64,000 nt of DNA from Dipetalonema caudispina (Eukaryota; Nematoda; Chromadorea; Rhabditida; Onchocercidae). Under the pieces are notes generated by a model. It worked only from the letters and a program-made list of their open reading frames with translations. It had not been told where the DNA came from and searched no databases. The stretch covers positions 93,245 through 157,244 of the forward strand of contig JABVXV010000129.1 of NCBI GenBank assembly GCA_013365325.1. Direction: 5' to 3'. Both the position numbers and the translations under genes were made by a program. Below are positions 1 through 13,483 of the stretch, piece after piece (position 1 is the first letter of the stretch; every line of letters begins with the position of its first letter).

Positions 1-235
1 CGAACTGTTGTATAATTTTTTTCGTTGCTTAAAAAAAAAAAAAAAATGCAGTCAATACCTTTTTCCCATTCATTCACATTTTTTTTTTTTTTTTTTTTAC
101 CACAAAATATTTAAAAATTTAAATCAAAATTGATGTATGAATTTAAGTTCGAATTAAATCAAAAATAATGTATAAATTTAAATTCAATTTAAGTCAAGAT
201 AAGTCAAAAATTAACGCATAAATTCAAATTCAAAT

Positions 236-2651
236 TCAAATGAAATTTGTAAAAAAGTAGCAAACAGAGCTATTTGAGCGTGGTCGACGAAACGCTCTTG
301 CATCATCGTAAAGATCGTATGATTCGTTATCTTCACGTAAATCATACACTGATTCCACCGGACAACATTCAATCTGAATATAAATATAATAACAAAATTT
401 TTGATCAACCAAACAATGATAATATTTTTTTTTTTTATCATTTCATATCAAATGATTATTTCGTTCCTTTCCTTAGCTATTGTGACAATTATTGAAAATT
501 TTTGAAAATCTTGATGATAATTAGCAAATATTTATAATAAGATTCTTTAAAAATTAAGGAAGAAAAGGATTCCATGTACTACATGAAGAATAGTTGAATG
601 TTAGAATCGATTAATCAATTGATCTGATAATTTTTTGCTAACACTGTTGTTTGATCAAATAATAAAATAATGAAAATCAAATAATGAAATGAAATTAAAC
701 AAATAATGAAGTAGTGAAATAATGAAACAAAAATCATTGAATAAAACGGAAAATGAAAATGTTTTGAGTAATTTTTTTTTTCTAGATTTTTATTTATTTC
801 TTCCTTTTCCTTATTTTAGTTTTAAAATTTGAAAAAATCGAAATGATAATTTTAGTTAGTTACATTGAATAACAAAAATTTTTATGACATAACTTATGAT
901 TTCTCATTTTTTTCATTTTTTATTAAATTGTTTAATAATCATAAAATTTAATAATTCATTATTTTCAATTTGCATTTACCTTTCAATTTGCCACAATAAT
1001 TTCATCGTAGCATAAATGGAAAGAAATTAAATGAAAGAATAATAAAATGAATTTTATAAATATTACTAAAGAAGTGTAAGAGAGAGAAAGATTAATTAAT
1101 TTTAAGTCTTCAATTAGAGTTAATTAAACCTGAACACGTCGTAATGGTTTATTTATAGGTGGCCATGGAACTTTTTGCTTTTCATTACTGCCCATTGATT
1201 CGCTTCGGGGACGTCCAACCAAAATTCGTAAACCTAAAAAGATTCACTTTGAAATTGTTGAATATTTTGATTGAAAAATTGTTTCTCAAATCGATTGAAA
1301 CTTCAAATTAAAATTTCAAAATTAAAGGAGAATTAAGAATTTTAGGAGTAAATTTTAATATTATTTAACTTTTACTCATACCCTTACTGAGTAATAAACT
1401 GTCATATATTGTTAAGTATTTCTTCATGATCAATATAAAAATGAAATATGCGGACAGAGAGATAGAAAATGGTAGATATTTGATATTCAAATCTAAATAT
1501 TTCATTTATATAATAAAAATAAATTCGATATATTTATAAAATTAGTCAAAATATAGCAAAATGAAAAGTTTTTCACACCAATTTTTTTTTTTCCTTTTTT
1601 TTTTCTTTTTTATTCATGCCAGTTTCAAATATAATTAAATACTAATTATGTAAAATGATTATTTGATAGAACCAAAAAAAAAAAAAAAAAAAAAATAGGT
1701 GAAATTATAAAATGAAAACTTGCAAAAAAAAAAAAGTTCAAGTGGGAATAAAAAGTTTTTCAAATATTTGACAAGTCTACCCCCATAAATAATGACCAAT
1801 GATGACAGCATTCAATTATTCTTGCAAAAAATTCTTGCTTCCATTACCAGTTCAATTGTATCCTTTTAAATTGAAAACAATCTTAATGGATTTAATTATT
1901 TAATTTTAATGTTTTTTTTTTCCTGTCGATATGAAAGCAATTAGAAATCATTCATTCTCTGTTACACTTTTATGATGAATCAAAAGATTAGAAATTGTAA
2001 ATTTCAATTTGTTACAAATTTCAATTCGTTAGTTCAATTGAGATAATGAAGTAAAACAAGAAGAAGTCGATTAAGTAAACAAAGAAAGCAAATAAATATT
2101 GCGATAAGTGAGCAGAAAAAAAAAAATGAAAAACAAAAAAATTCGAAATTTTGCAAAAATAAAATTTTAAAAAAAAAAAAAAAAAAAAAAAAACAAAACA
2201 ATTCGATTTAACTGTAGCAAAAAAATTTCCAATTATTTTAAATTATAAAACAAGAATATAATTTTATAAATTATAATGAAATATGTGAGGGTATGATTTA
2301 AAGAACTTAATAAGAAATTAAGAAGAATTGATTTGCAGATGATATCAATTTTTATCATTACGATTATATAGAGAGATGAGATTAACTTGTTCACAATTTT
2401 TTTTCTACCAATTTTACAACAAATAGAAATTTTTCGGGGAAATAAAACAACTTGTACTTTCTTTGTATTTTTTTTTTTTTCTTTTGTCATAATTGCGAAA
2501 AAAAAAGGGGGAGGAAAAAAAAAAAACTCTCAATGAAATTTGAAAAATATGGGTATCACTCTTCGAATCATTTGTCAATGATTGATAATCAAGTTGAAGC
2601 TGACACTTAACAATGATAAAAATAGTTCTTAGTTAAGTGCTAAAATATGGA

Positions 2652-2686
<35 letters not shown>

Positions 2687-2928
2687 ATGAAAGGATTGAT
2701 ATTTTAAAAATGAAAAAAAAGAAAAAAAGAAGAAATTTATCAATTGAGAGAATGAAAATATCAATTTGCAATGCTATTGCTATGAAAGAATCATTGATCA
2801 CATTCTTATCACTATCTATTTATAAAATGTAATTAAGTAGAATATTGACGAATGAAACAAACAAATTGCAGTTCTGATAATTTTGAGATTGTCGCAACAA
2901 ATATAAAGTAAAACTGTGAAAAATCAAA

Positions 2929-2959
<31 letters not shown>

Positions 2960-3359
2960 GGGAAAGAAAACAAAAGTGTTGTGGGATGTTTAAAATTACA
3001 ACTAAAATAAAATTTATTTCGTTTGTAGCGCAGAGAAGATTATTAAAATTCATTTATTGTTGAATTAAATTAAATTAAAAAAAAAAAAACAACAACAACT
3101 TAAGCTATAATTTATAAATTCAAAGATCGTGAAGGAAAAAAAAAAAACGAATAATTCTATTTAATGATGTACTAAAATTTAGAACTGATCCAAAATTGAG
3201 GAAAATACCATTAGAACAAATTGTACAAGTTAAATATTCTATCATATTACACATATTAATATGCAAAAGAAAAACAAAAAAGAAAAAATTATCGAAAAAA
3301 AAAAATTAAATTAAGTTTTGTATTATTATCTTCTTAAATGAATATCTATATTGATCGTT

Positions 3360-3392
<33 letters not shown>

Positions 3393-5177
3393 AAGGTGTT
3401 AAGGTAAATGAAAAATTTACAAATATGATCAGACAATTTTCTTTTTTTTTTTCAAAAAAGAAGAAAAAGATGTTGAAAAATTAGTCCGAAAAAGTGTTAC
3501 AGTATAGCTTGCAATAGATTTTTTTTTTTTTTTTTTTTTTGTCCTTAACATTTTTCTCTTTTCTTCTCTCTCCCTCTCTCTCTCTCCCCCTCTATCTCTT
3601 TCATTCATTCATTTTATTTCCTTTTATCATTTCTAATCTTTTATCAGTTTTCACCACTTTAAATTTTACAAAATATAATAGCTAACCAAAATTTTCTGAA
3701 CGATTGCAATAATATTTTTTTTTTTTTTTTTTTTTATGGAATCCCATTCTTTCATCAAATTTTATCATTTTAAATTTCATTAAAATCATACAATTGATAA
3801 AATTTTTCAAAAAGTGAAATTTTTAACAAAATTTATAAAGGTAAAAAAATTTTTAAATGAATAAAATGTGAATTGTTGAATAATTCATCCTTTTGCATAG
3901 GAAATAATTATTTCATTGAAGTGTACAATGATTTTAATTTATCAAATATTACTTAAAAATTTTTAATGAGAACACAAATTATTGCAACATTTTAAATTTT
4001 ATCAAAATCATACAGCTAACAAAAATTTCTGCAATAATTAGATTTTTTTTTTTTTTTTTCAGCAATATTTAAATAAAACAAATTAAAATAACTATAAATG
4101 ATAATTGAACTAATCTAGCAAATAATAAACAACTCTATGTTTGATGATTATCATTGTAACTTGCATCACACTTGTCAAACTGTCATCACATTAAGTAATT
4201 TCAAAATAACCTTAAATAAAAAATAGAAATGGAAAAGCATTTATTTATGAATGAAATAATTGCTACGTTAAAAATAATATCGCTTCATACTAATTTAGCA
4301 AATAATATAACATCGACAAAAATTTAAATGAACAAGCCATGCATCGATTGTTAATTTACAAAATTTTTAAACAACTAAATATTTAGACAGATGTTTTGTT
4401 TAATTTTTCTGTGAAAAAAAAAAACAAAAAAACAAATTGTTTTTTTAAAAGATGAACAAAAAAAAGAAAAATTTTATTTAAAGACAAAAAGAAAAAAAAA
4501 ATTTTTTTTTCTTTTTAGAAAAACGCAAAATTTTGAAAGTGATTAAATTAATACATAGATTAACAGAAAAAAAAATAATGGTGATGATGATGATGATAAT
4601 TATGATAATGATGATAATAAGGATAAAATAGATAAAAATCATTCATACATACAGTTTAAAATAGATTTCTGATTTCTTGTTCAGAGTAATGAAGAAATGT
4701 GTTTACTTCAGTTCAAACATCGATCGTACGAAATTGACTTCAATGATTAATTTATTCTCGAGAAATGTTAGAAGAATGAATGCAACTAAAATACGATGAT
4801 GATGATGATGATGAGATCTTCAAGTGAATAGAAAGACAGGAAATCATATTTCAGAAAAGAAAAAAAAAAAAAAAAAATGAAAAACAAAAGAAAAAATAAA
4901 TGTAATAAATAATGTAATAAATAATTAATATACTGAAAGAATTCATTTTCAAATTTAATTAATATAAGTTTCACTTCTTTTTTTTTTTTTTTTTTTTTTT
5001 GTTGCTTATCCATGCATTTTTGAATAAGTTTCCATTTTTTTTCATTTAGCTATATGTTTTACTTTTTTTTTTTCTTACTTACTTAAACATATATTTGAAA
5101 TAGTTTCATTTTTTCCATACTAATATTATAAAATTTAGAAAATTTTTTACACTGATAGATTTTGTTTTTTTTTCAAG

Positions 5178-5218
<41 letters not shown>

Positions 5219-5226
5219 TAAAAAAA

Positions 5227-5257
<31 letters not shown>

Positions 5258-7589
5258 GGTGATTCTTCGGAGGATGATCGATTAACATTTTTTAGCCATT
5301 TGAAAAATGAAGAGATACTGGTTGGAAAAGAAAATAAATAAGCAGCTTACAAAAGCTGAATGAATCATTGGTTTAATTTTTGATCGGTTTTAATTCGAAA
5401 TTGTCTTATAGTTTAGTGAAATTGTATAGCAAAACAAAATGATAATACAATTAATAGCAGTTGCTGCATGGAAAAAAGGAATGAATTATTGTTAACAATT
5501 TTTTTTTTTAAAATAATAATTAAAATGAAAAAGAATTAATAATTAATTCAGTGATCTTTTCGGAAAAGTTCAAAGAAAAAAAGAAATTGACAGGAACACA
5601 AATTTGATAAAATTTTCTTCATCCAATAAATCATCTCATTACTTTACTATATATGTAATTTATGATTAAAAATTTTCGATAAATTTCAATTTTAGAATTA
5701 ATGCAAAAAATGATGCTATTATTAATTACACAAAAATTTGCTAAAAAATAATTAAAATTATACGGAACATTTAAAATTAAAAAAAAGAACGGAAAAAAAA
5801 AAAAGGAAAAGGAAAGAAAACTCATACATTTTTTTTTTTTTTAAAAAGACAAACAATTCGCTTATTTCTTCAACAAAAATGTAAACAAACATTTTTCAAA
5901 TTGAAATAAAATTAAATATCTTTGTGGAAAATTCCTCTTATTTCACCGCATTTATCGGTTTTGCTTTTTAATGGATAAAAATTCACAAAAAAAAAAAAAA
6001 AAAGTTGAATAATAAAGATGAAACCAATGATAAAAATACATCCATAACAATCAAAAGGAGGAGCATTTCATTATTAATGCAAAAAAAAATCGATCATCAT
6101 CATCTACTTGTCTGTTGTATATACGACGGATAGAAGTTGAAATAATAAACATTACTGATATTTGCAATTTTTTTTAATTTGTTTTAATTTTTTTTTTTTT
6201 TTTTTTGAAAAAGATTCTTAAATAGCTTTAAATAAAGAATTTATTAATTAATTATGCAAATTTGTTAGTTATAATAAATTAAATAATTTAATCGAATAAT
6301 TTCTTCATATTTTCTTTATTTAAAATAGATAATTTTTAGTATTTTTTTTTTTTTTTTTTTAAATTATGTTATAAAAATAATCAAAAAAAAAAAAAAAAAA
6401 AAAGGGAGAGAAATTTACGAATAAACTAATAAAATAACCATCAGCATGGTTTTTTATCTTTCTTTAAGATATACATCATATTAAATGTATGATGTAATTG
6501 GCCAAGGCCAAATGTGAAGATATTCCATTCAAATATTTGATTGGACAAAAAATGGATAAGAAAGATGGGAAAGAAGAAAGGTACTTAACAAAAAAAAAAA
6601 AAAAAGAAAAATGATAAATTTAAGGGAATCATTGCAAGAAAGAATTGTGATGAATTCGTTTCTTTTCTCAATTCGAAAGGAATTTGAAAAGGAAATTGAA
6701 AAAAGAAATTCTTTTCTTCTTTTCCTTCCTTTTTATTTTTTTTCTTTTTTTTTATTTTTTTTTTTTTGGAAAGTAATGAAAAACATATCATAACTATAAA
6801 TCAGTAACGAAACGATGCAGAGGCGTAAAAGATGAGAAAATTTTTTCTTATTCTTACAAAATGTATTTTTATTCCATTCATTCATTCATTCATTCAATCA
6901 TTAATTCAATCATCCATTCATTCATTCATTCATTCATTCATTCATTCATTTATTTATCCCATTTTCATTTCACTTCACATATATGCATGTCGATATCATA
7001 CACCTTAATTGAAATAGTACAATAAAAATTTGGAAAAATTCAAATTTTCATGATATACCTTTCAACTTTGACCTTTTTTAGAGTTAACAAAGGGGATCAT
7101 TTGGCATCAGCTGAAAAATTACACATTAATAATCATTATGATCTTCGGAAAATTTCACCTAATCCTTATCTCTTATCTCCTCTTAATATAAAATAATCAA
7201 AATAATGATAACATCATAAATATAGAATAACAAATGGATCGATATTGAAAAATAATATAATATGTAGTTGTTGGCTGGTTAAAAAAAAAAAAAAAAGAGC
7301 CAAAGGAAGATGAAAATTGCTAGTCATGTTGGTAGGCTATTTAATTCATTGCTACACAAACATCATAGCATTCTTTTCAAAAATTGTCATTTAGTTATTT
7401 GAAATTAAAAGGAGCATAAATTAACGAATGAATCATTAAAGAAATCATATCAAATGTGAATCACTTTCTTTTGAATTATATTCCAAAATTTAATTTCAGT
7501 TTTTTTTTTTTTTTTTTTCGAATAAACACCATGAAAGTAAACATAAAGGTCAAATAGTAAAAAGAGGAATAAAATGAGAAGTGAAAAAA

Positions 7590-7620
<31 letters not shown>

Positions 7621-8946
7621 CAAAACATAAAAAAAAAAAAATATCAAATAAAAAAAAAAAAAAAAAAAAATGCAATCATTTGAAAATACTTCAAAATATG
7701 CAATAACATTTCATATAATAATATCATGCCAAGCGGAAATGTCACTCATTTCTAACTAACAACTCAATAAATTTTTAAGTAAATAAATTTATCCGTTTGC
7801 TGTTGAATAAAATCCTCTTTTATTTATTTAGTCAACAATAAGCACTTACTTATTATAAGTATTTTTATATGTATATATATTTTGTGTATAATTATTTATC
7901 AATATAATTTTTTGTTGTAATGAAAAGAAAAAAAAAAAAAAAAGAAAAAAAAAGTATGAAAAGAAATTTTTGGATGAAGTGTTGTATATTATTTTCTGTA
8001 TTGTTGTAATAAAAGTTAAGAAATAATTTTATATGTTTAATATATATTATTGAAATGATTACTATAAACGTATAAATCTTTTTATTCAGCTTATTTTATG
8101 TAATAAATATAGAAAGACTTCAAAATGAAATTAAAAAAAAAATCAAGCTATCATAAAAAGATTTATATTATTTTTTATTTTACGTACAATCTTTCAATTG
8201 TTTCATTTCGATAAACATTCTTTTTTTTTTTCAAACAATTTTTGCCAAATATTGCAGAGGAGAAAAAAAAAGATAAAAGGTCAGCTTATTTCCTTTTTTT
8301 TTTTTTTTTCTTATTTTTTAAATGAAAATATTTTTGTTCATTTTTAAGTTCCTTTTTCATTTGCCATGAAATTAATTGGATTTAAAATTAAAATTATTGA
8401 TTATTCTGTCAAAAATTACACTATACAATTTGATGCTATCAACAAAAATTTTTTTACTATTAAATCCCCTTTAAAGGACTAGAATTCAAGGAAATATATA
8501 ATTTTTCTTTGGAACATTACTTTATCTTTTTCCACTCTTTCCCCTTCAGCATTTCAATCCACATTAACCAAATTAACTTTTCAGATTTCGAATAATCAAA
8601 TATTTTTCGAATGATACAAATTGATTCTCAAATCATTCTGAAGCAAAAAAAAAAAAAAAAAAAAAAGTCAATTAAATAACATTTTTGGATAAATTTATTT
8701 TAAAATATATTTTTGCTAACGAATTATTTTGTAAAAATTTTTTTCGGAAATAATAGCAAATACGAAAAAAACAAAGCAAAAAAAAAAAATAAAAAGGAAA
8801 TGATGAATAAATGAATACATTAGCATTTCATTAAATATTTTACAAAAAAAGAAAAAACAGAAATTTCTAGAAGCACTTTTTTTTTTCATTTCTTTCTGTC
8901 AGAAAGCTTTTTTTTTCGTAAGATTGAAACAAATGAAAAATAGTTT

Positions 8947-8980
<34 letters not shown>

Positions 8981-9368
8981 CTCATTCATTTATATGTAAT
9001 GAAAGGAAACAAAAAAAAAGTTTGTTTACAAAAATTCCATTAAAAAAAAATTTAACAATTTAACAAAAGTTTTGTACACAGAGAAAAAAATAAAGAAAAA
9101 AAAAACTTTCTATTTTTGTTTCTTTTCCTTTTTTTTTTTTTTTTTCTGCGTTATTAAAGCTAATATCGTTATGATTTCTAATTAAAAAGTACTGATCAAT
9201 TACACAAAAAAAAAAAAATTGAAATTTAATGAAGAAAATTTTGTTGAATTTACATCATAGCAAAAAAAAGTGAAATTTTCACTGACCCATTTAATATTAT
9301 TTCTTATTTCATTTTGCATGAATAAGTAATATTTTCAATACTTCTCAATTGACTTTTCACAATTGATA

Positions 9369-9399
<31 letters not shown>

Positions 9400-9856
9400 G
9401 CATAAAATAAGAAGGATAAAAAAAAAATGTAATAATTAATATGCAAAGGATTATTTCAATATAATCCCTTCTAACCTTTCTTTCTCTTTTTTTTTTCCTA
9501 TGTCCATATAGTTAAATTTATGTTTTATTCATAGTAAATTTTCTCTAAAATTAAAAAATGAAGAAATGATATACTTCAATTTTTTTTTTTTTTTTTTTTT
9601 TTTGAAGTATTTTTTAACGAAAAAAAAAAAAAAAAAATGGAAACAAATTTTTACCACTTAAAATACGTGTTTGAAGCATTGTTGAATGATGCTGATTGTT
9701 TCGTTCATGTTGAGTATCATGTCGTTGACGGAATTGTTTTCCACGTCGTTTACTACAACTATCAGTGATACTGGATGATATTGGTGTAATATTCGATGCA
9801 TTGGTATAAATATTTTTACCACTTTGAATATCACTACTGTTACTATTTTCATTCAT
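236..9856 (-). CDS. Small hypothetical protein, three exons, 8.4 kb intron
   Basis: Three exons on the minus strand join in phase to give 147 residues. Exon 1 is 9655-9856, exon 2 is 1130-1233 and exon 3 is 236-373. Exon 1 starts MNENSNSS; an in-frame TAA lies five codons upstream, so this start is well placed. Its donor is G|gtaaaa. Exon 2 sits between ctttttag and CAG|gtttaat; exon 3 follows tatattcag and ends in TGA. The protein is Ser/Asn-rich and has a basic patch (SKRRGKQFRQRH). Two similar basic phospho-site-like motifs, GRPRSES and RRPRSNSS, lie in exons 2 and 3, with an acidic stretch (DLREDNESYDLYDD) between them. There is no signal peptide, membrane segment or known domain. I do not recognise the family. 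Phase agreement across two introns and higher base complexity than the surroundings support a real gene. Further 3' exons beyond the window edge cannot be excluded, but the frame stops naturally. Confidence 0.72.
1234..9654 (-). repeat. 8.4 kb intron dominated by poly-A/poly-T tracts and simple repeats
   Basis: This is the inferred intron between exons 1 and 2 of the hypothetical gene. It holds dozens of A or T runs of 10 to more than 30 bases, for example 2169-2192, 3365-3390, 5180-5210, 5232-5257 and 8947-8978. It also has a CT-rich microsatellite near 3555-3600, GAT-type repeats near 4578-4620 and 4795-4815, and an ATTC tetranucleotide run near 6872-6952. Open frames here are poly-Phe or poly-Lys artefacts of these runs. 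I saw no convincing exon, RNA gene or mobile-element protein. Confidence 0.7.
6872..6952. repeat. (ATTC)n tetranucleotide microsatellite
   Basis: The unit attc repeats about 18 times, with interruptions near 6896-6915. It lies inside the long intron of the hypothetical gene and has no coding potential. Confidence 0.9.
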
Positions 9857-9946
9857 TGTTGAAATTAATTAGTCAAAATTTTCTTTACGAATCACACAGC
9901 GAAATCGTTTCGTTTGTTTTCACAATTTAATATAATCCGTTATTTG
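9857..9946 (-). other. Probable 5' leader and splice acceptor of the hypothetical gene
   Basis: Reading the minus strand, a strong acceptor (ttcttttttgcag) ends at about 9947. It is followed by 90 bases without a good intron signal before the ATG at 9856. It could be a spliced-leader trans-splice site, which is common in nematodes, or the end of an intron in the 5' UTR. The sequence alone cannot separate these. Confidence 0.4.
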
Positions 9947-10133
9947 CTGCAAAAAAGAAAAACGAAAATTAAAAAGATACATTGAAGTTTGAATTTCTTT
10001 TTTTTTTCTTAAAATTTCCAAAATATAACCTATAAAATTCATATAAAAGAAAAAGAAGAATTATTGGAAATTTTTGAAAGTAATAGAAAGAAGATAAAAT
10101 TTATTTTACAAAAAGATTCATTGATTGAATTTG

Positions 10134-10165
<32 letters not shown>

Positions 10166-10689
10166 CTATTCATTTACATCAATTGATCATACATACTAAA
10201 CATATCATACATATCTCAATCATTTGACCATTTTTCTCAAATATAATTAGAAAATAATGATAGTTAATTTTTTTTTTTGAATTAAAATGCGATTTTAATA
10301 AAAAAAAAAAAGAAAAGAAAGGAAAGAAGTGGAAAAAGAAAATTTTTCACAAAATAATAACATTTTTAATATCATTATTTTGCATCAAAAATATCACTAA
10401 AAGCTAATGCGCAATCATCAACAAAATCATTTCTGATAAAAGCTAATAGATAAAAAGATTGTAAAAAATTTGAGCAATACAACATTCTTGCATGCTTTTT
10501 TATATGCTAATATCATCAATTATAATATCATTCGTTTGCTTCATTTTCGTCATTTTTACCAAAAAATATTTTCCCACTCATAAATGTTGCATGATCCTTT
10601 TTCATTTTTCCTTTTCCAACTATTTGAAAATATCTAGTTTCAAATGAAAATAATAAATGTATGATGTAAAATTACAATCATAATTGTTA

Positions 10690-11060
10690 ATATTATCATT
10701 GTAATTATAATTATTATTGATGATTATCAAGCATTGTCATTATTATCATCATCAAGTGTACAAAATTAAATCACTTGATATAATTCAATGTATTCTGGAA
10801 ATTCTTTCAAATTAATAATTATTAACTATTACTGTTATGATCATCTTAAAAAATGTATAAAATGAAATGACTAATGTAATTTGGTATAATATTCTGAAAA
10901 AAAAAAATCATTCTTTTCTACTCGATCATAATTATCATTGTTATCATTTATAGTTATCATTATTGAATAGTAATAATCATTGCTATTATCATCATCTTAA
11001 AAGTATGAAATCATATGACTGATATAATTTATTTTATTTCAAAAATTTTCTTTTCTTTAT
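10690..11060. repeat. Diverged tandem block, about three copies of 110-130 bp
   Basis: Three successive blocks share the same order of elements. Each has a TTAT/TCAT-rich lead-in, a segment like tcatcatcttaaaa with a tgtataaaatgaaat-type stretch, then gacta/tga-taattt, then a pyrimidine-rich end (attctttt). Copies begin near 10700, 10810 and 10920. Identity is clearly imperfect, so this is an old tandem duplication or microsatellite-derived satellite. Confidence 0.45.
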
Positions 11061-11187
11061 TGGATTTAATATGTACAAAATCAATAAATAAATGCTGAAT
11101 TATTTATTCATTTTTATTAAGTGTCGAAAAATTCCTGTAAATAAAATCGTTTGTATCTAATTGATGTTATGGGAATACTTTAATCGG

Positions 11188-11302
11188 TTAATTCCTAGCA
11201 GACAATTCGGCAATTAATTTAGCATAAGTTTCCCGTAGTAGCAGCAAAGAACATAAAGTATGAAAATATTTATAAATTGTTAATATAAATGTTTTAAAAG
11301 CT
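11188..11302 (-). CDS. Possible C-terminal exon of an unknown gene
   Basis: On the minus strand, after the acceptor cattttaaag, the frame reads as a hydrophobic then amphipathic helix ending in ETYAKLIAELSARN and a TAA stop. The block is more complex and GC-richer than its surroundings. I found no phase-compatible upstream exon between here and 16482. It may therefore be an isolated remnant, a 5' UTR exon of the hypothetical gene, or a chance frame. Confidence 0.22.
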
Positions 11303-11724
11303 TTAAAATGCAAATGATGTGAAGAAGAAAGAGAATAGAAATGAATGGAAAAAAAAAAAAAAATGGAAAGAAGCAAAAAAAAAAATAATGGCTTCATTTG
11401 AATTGATTTTGTTTTTGGTTTGGTTTCCTGAACACAATTCCAAATTCAATTTATCAAATATTTTTTCTTTCCTTTTTTTTTTTTTTTTTTTTTTTCACCT
11501 CTCCCTTTTGCTTTATTCTTCCTCCTCTTCACTTTTACCATTTCCACTTTTCCTCTCATTTATTAAAGTGTAAATACTGAAGAGCTTTATCGCATGATAA
11601 AATATTATTTATTCAAAATAATATCCGAATAAATTTATGAAAAAATCTTTTCAAATGCAAAAATTATCATAACAAAATTTTTTTTTTCCATTGCTAATTA
11701 GCTATTAGTTCAAGTGTTAATGAG

Positions 11725-11758
<34 letters not shown>

Positions 11759-12906
11759 CAGCAATTATAGTTGTGTTATATTTTAAACAAAAATATTTGT
11801 TTGTGTGATATTTCCGTTTCTTTTTTTTGCTAATTTAAAATTTTTTTCCATTCAAAATTTTATTTCAAAAATTTGCATAATAAATCTGTCGTTATTACAA
11901 AAAATTTCTCCCATTTCAAATTTGCTTCAGTACGAAAATTTCCCATTTTATCACATGCATACACAAATATTTCGCTTTATTTGTAACTAATCAACAATGT
12001 TGAAATACATTAGTACAAATTAATAAGTACCAATAAAGTTAATGAAAAATATTTTTAAAGCTTAGCTAGCATATGCTATATAGCTAAATAAAAGATATGA
12101 AAGTGAAGTTTGTTTGGATGTGAGAGAAATGATTGGATGCAAGATGGATAATAAACATCTGGATGAAAAAATGATTAACTGCATCATGAATTTCGATTAA
12201 TTAGTTTAGGCTTAAGGGATGAAATAGATGATACAATAATGTCTTAATGTTCACTAAAAAAAAAAAAAAAAAAAAAAAGGAAAAATTTTCCACCACAATT
12301 ATCAACAATTAGAAAAAACAACATTCATGTGGTAAAGATTTGAGCTAAAATTTAATAAAATTTATACTAGAATTAGAAATAAAAATGATGAATTTTATGC
12401 GTATAATTTTCAAAATTCTAATTTCCAAAATATTTTTTGAAATTATATTAATTTGAAAAAAACAAAAAAATTTTGAAAGTTACAATTAATTATATTTAGT
12501 TTGAAAAAATGATTTTGAAAAAAAAAAAAAAAAAAAAAAAAGGAAAAAAGATTTACTAGCCATTACTTTTTTTTTTTTGCAAAAATTTTTTATTATCACT
12601 TTGTTCAAAAATGAACGAATTTACAATTTTCTACCTAATCAAATCATTAACATAATTATGTTGATATCATTAATTATACCTTATCACATATAACAATAGG
12701 AGTAATAAGTTAGTTTGCTTATAATTTTTGAATGAATTTTCAATCGAATGTAATTTTTAGACGAGAAGTAATTTGAATTTATGCCTTCTATTTGAATGTT
12801 TTAGCGAAATATTTCACTTTTTTTTTTTTTTTTCTGTCATTCCAATAATTTTTTCCCATTATTATGCTATGAAATATATATATTTTAGACAGGTTTCTTT
12901 TGTTTT

Positions 12907-12991
12907 CTCTCTCTCTCTCTCTCTCTTTAACGCATTAATATGAAGGAAAAAAAATAGCAAAAATGAAAAGAAAGAGAGAGAGAGAGAGAGA
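12907..12991. repeat. (CT)n and (GA)n microsatellites in inverted orientation
   Basis: A CT run at about 12907-12927 is followed roughly 45 bases later by a GA run at about 12972-12991. Together they make an inverted pair with arms near 20 bases that could fold into a stem. Confidence 0.85.
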
Positions 12992-13339
12992 AAAAAAAAG
13001 AAAATTTAATTATTGACATTGGCACAAATTGAGGACAACGAAATTTATGAAGATTTATTACCAATTATGCAAAAAAAAAAAAAAAGGAACTTGATATGAA
13101 TAAACTGGTTTTTTTGTTTACGGTTTCAATTACTTAATATCGTATAATATTTCCTGTCATGTTTATCTCTTTTCACTTTTTCATTTTTATATTTTTATTT
13201 TATTAAATTGTTCAGCTTTTGCACTGTTGTTTTTTTTTTTTATAGGATACCAATATATTAAATAAGTTAAATTTAACTTGCGTAAGGTATAGCTTCTTTT
13301 TTTTTTTTTTTTTTTTTTTAAATTCCCTTCACTCTCCCG

Positions 13340-13367
13340 CTCTCTCTCTCTCTCTCTCTCTCTCTTT
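13340..13367. repeat. (CT)n microsatellite
   Basis: About 13 CT units follow a poly-T run in non-coding sequence. Confidence 0.9.
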
Positions 13368-13413
13368 TTCTCTTCCCTGTATAGGACATTTGATATTTCG
13401 GCAGTTAGAAGAT

Positions 13414-13483
13414 CATTTATTAATTTTACAATTTAAAATCCTTCTAATTTCTAATGGATTTCAAATTGTAAAATTAATAAATG
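13414..13483. repeat. Long hairpin: 28-base arms, 14-base loop
   Basis: The arm at 13414-13441 and the reverse complement of 13456-13483 differ at only one of 28 positions. The loop is 13442-13455. It lies in intergenic DNA with no open frame. It could be a small MITE-like inverted repeat or a hairpin RNA precursor; nothing in the sequence proves expression. Confidence 0.8.

Noticed and set aside
4786..5288. Open frames rich in Lys, Phe or Leu
   Set aside because: They are produced by poly-A and poly-T tracts, lack start context and splice partners, and occur on both strands. The same applies to many frames in 1-15000 and near 60977-61210.
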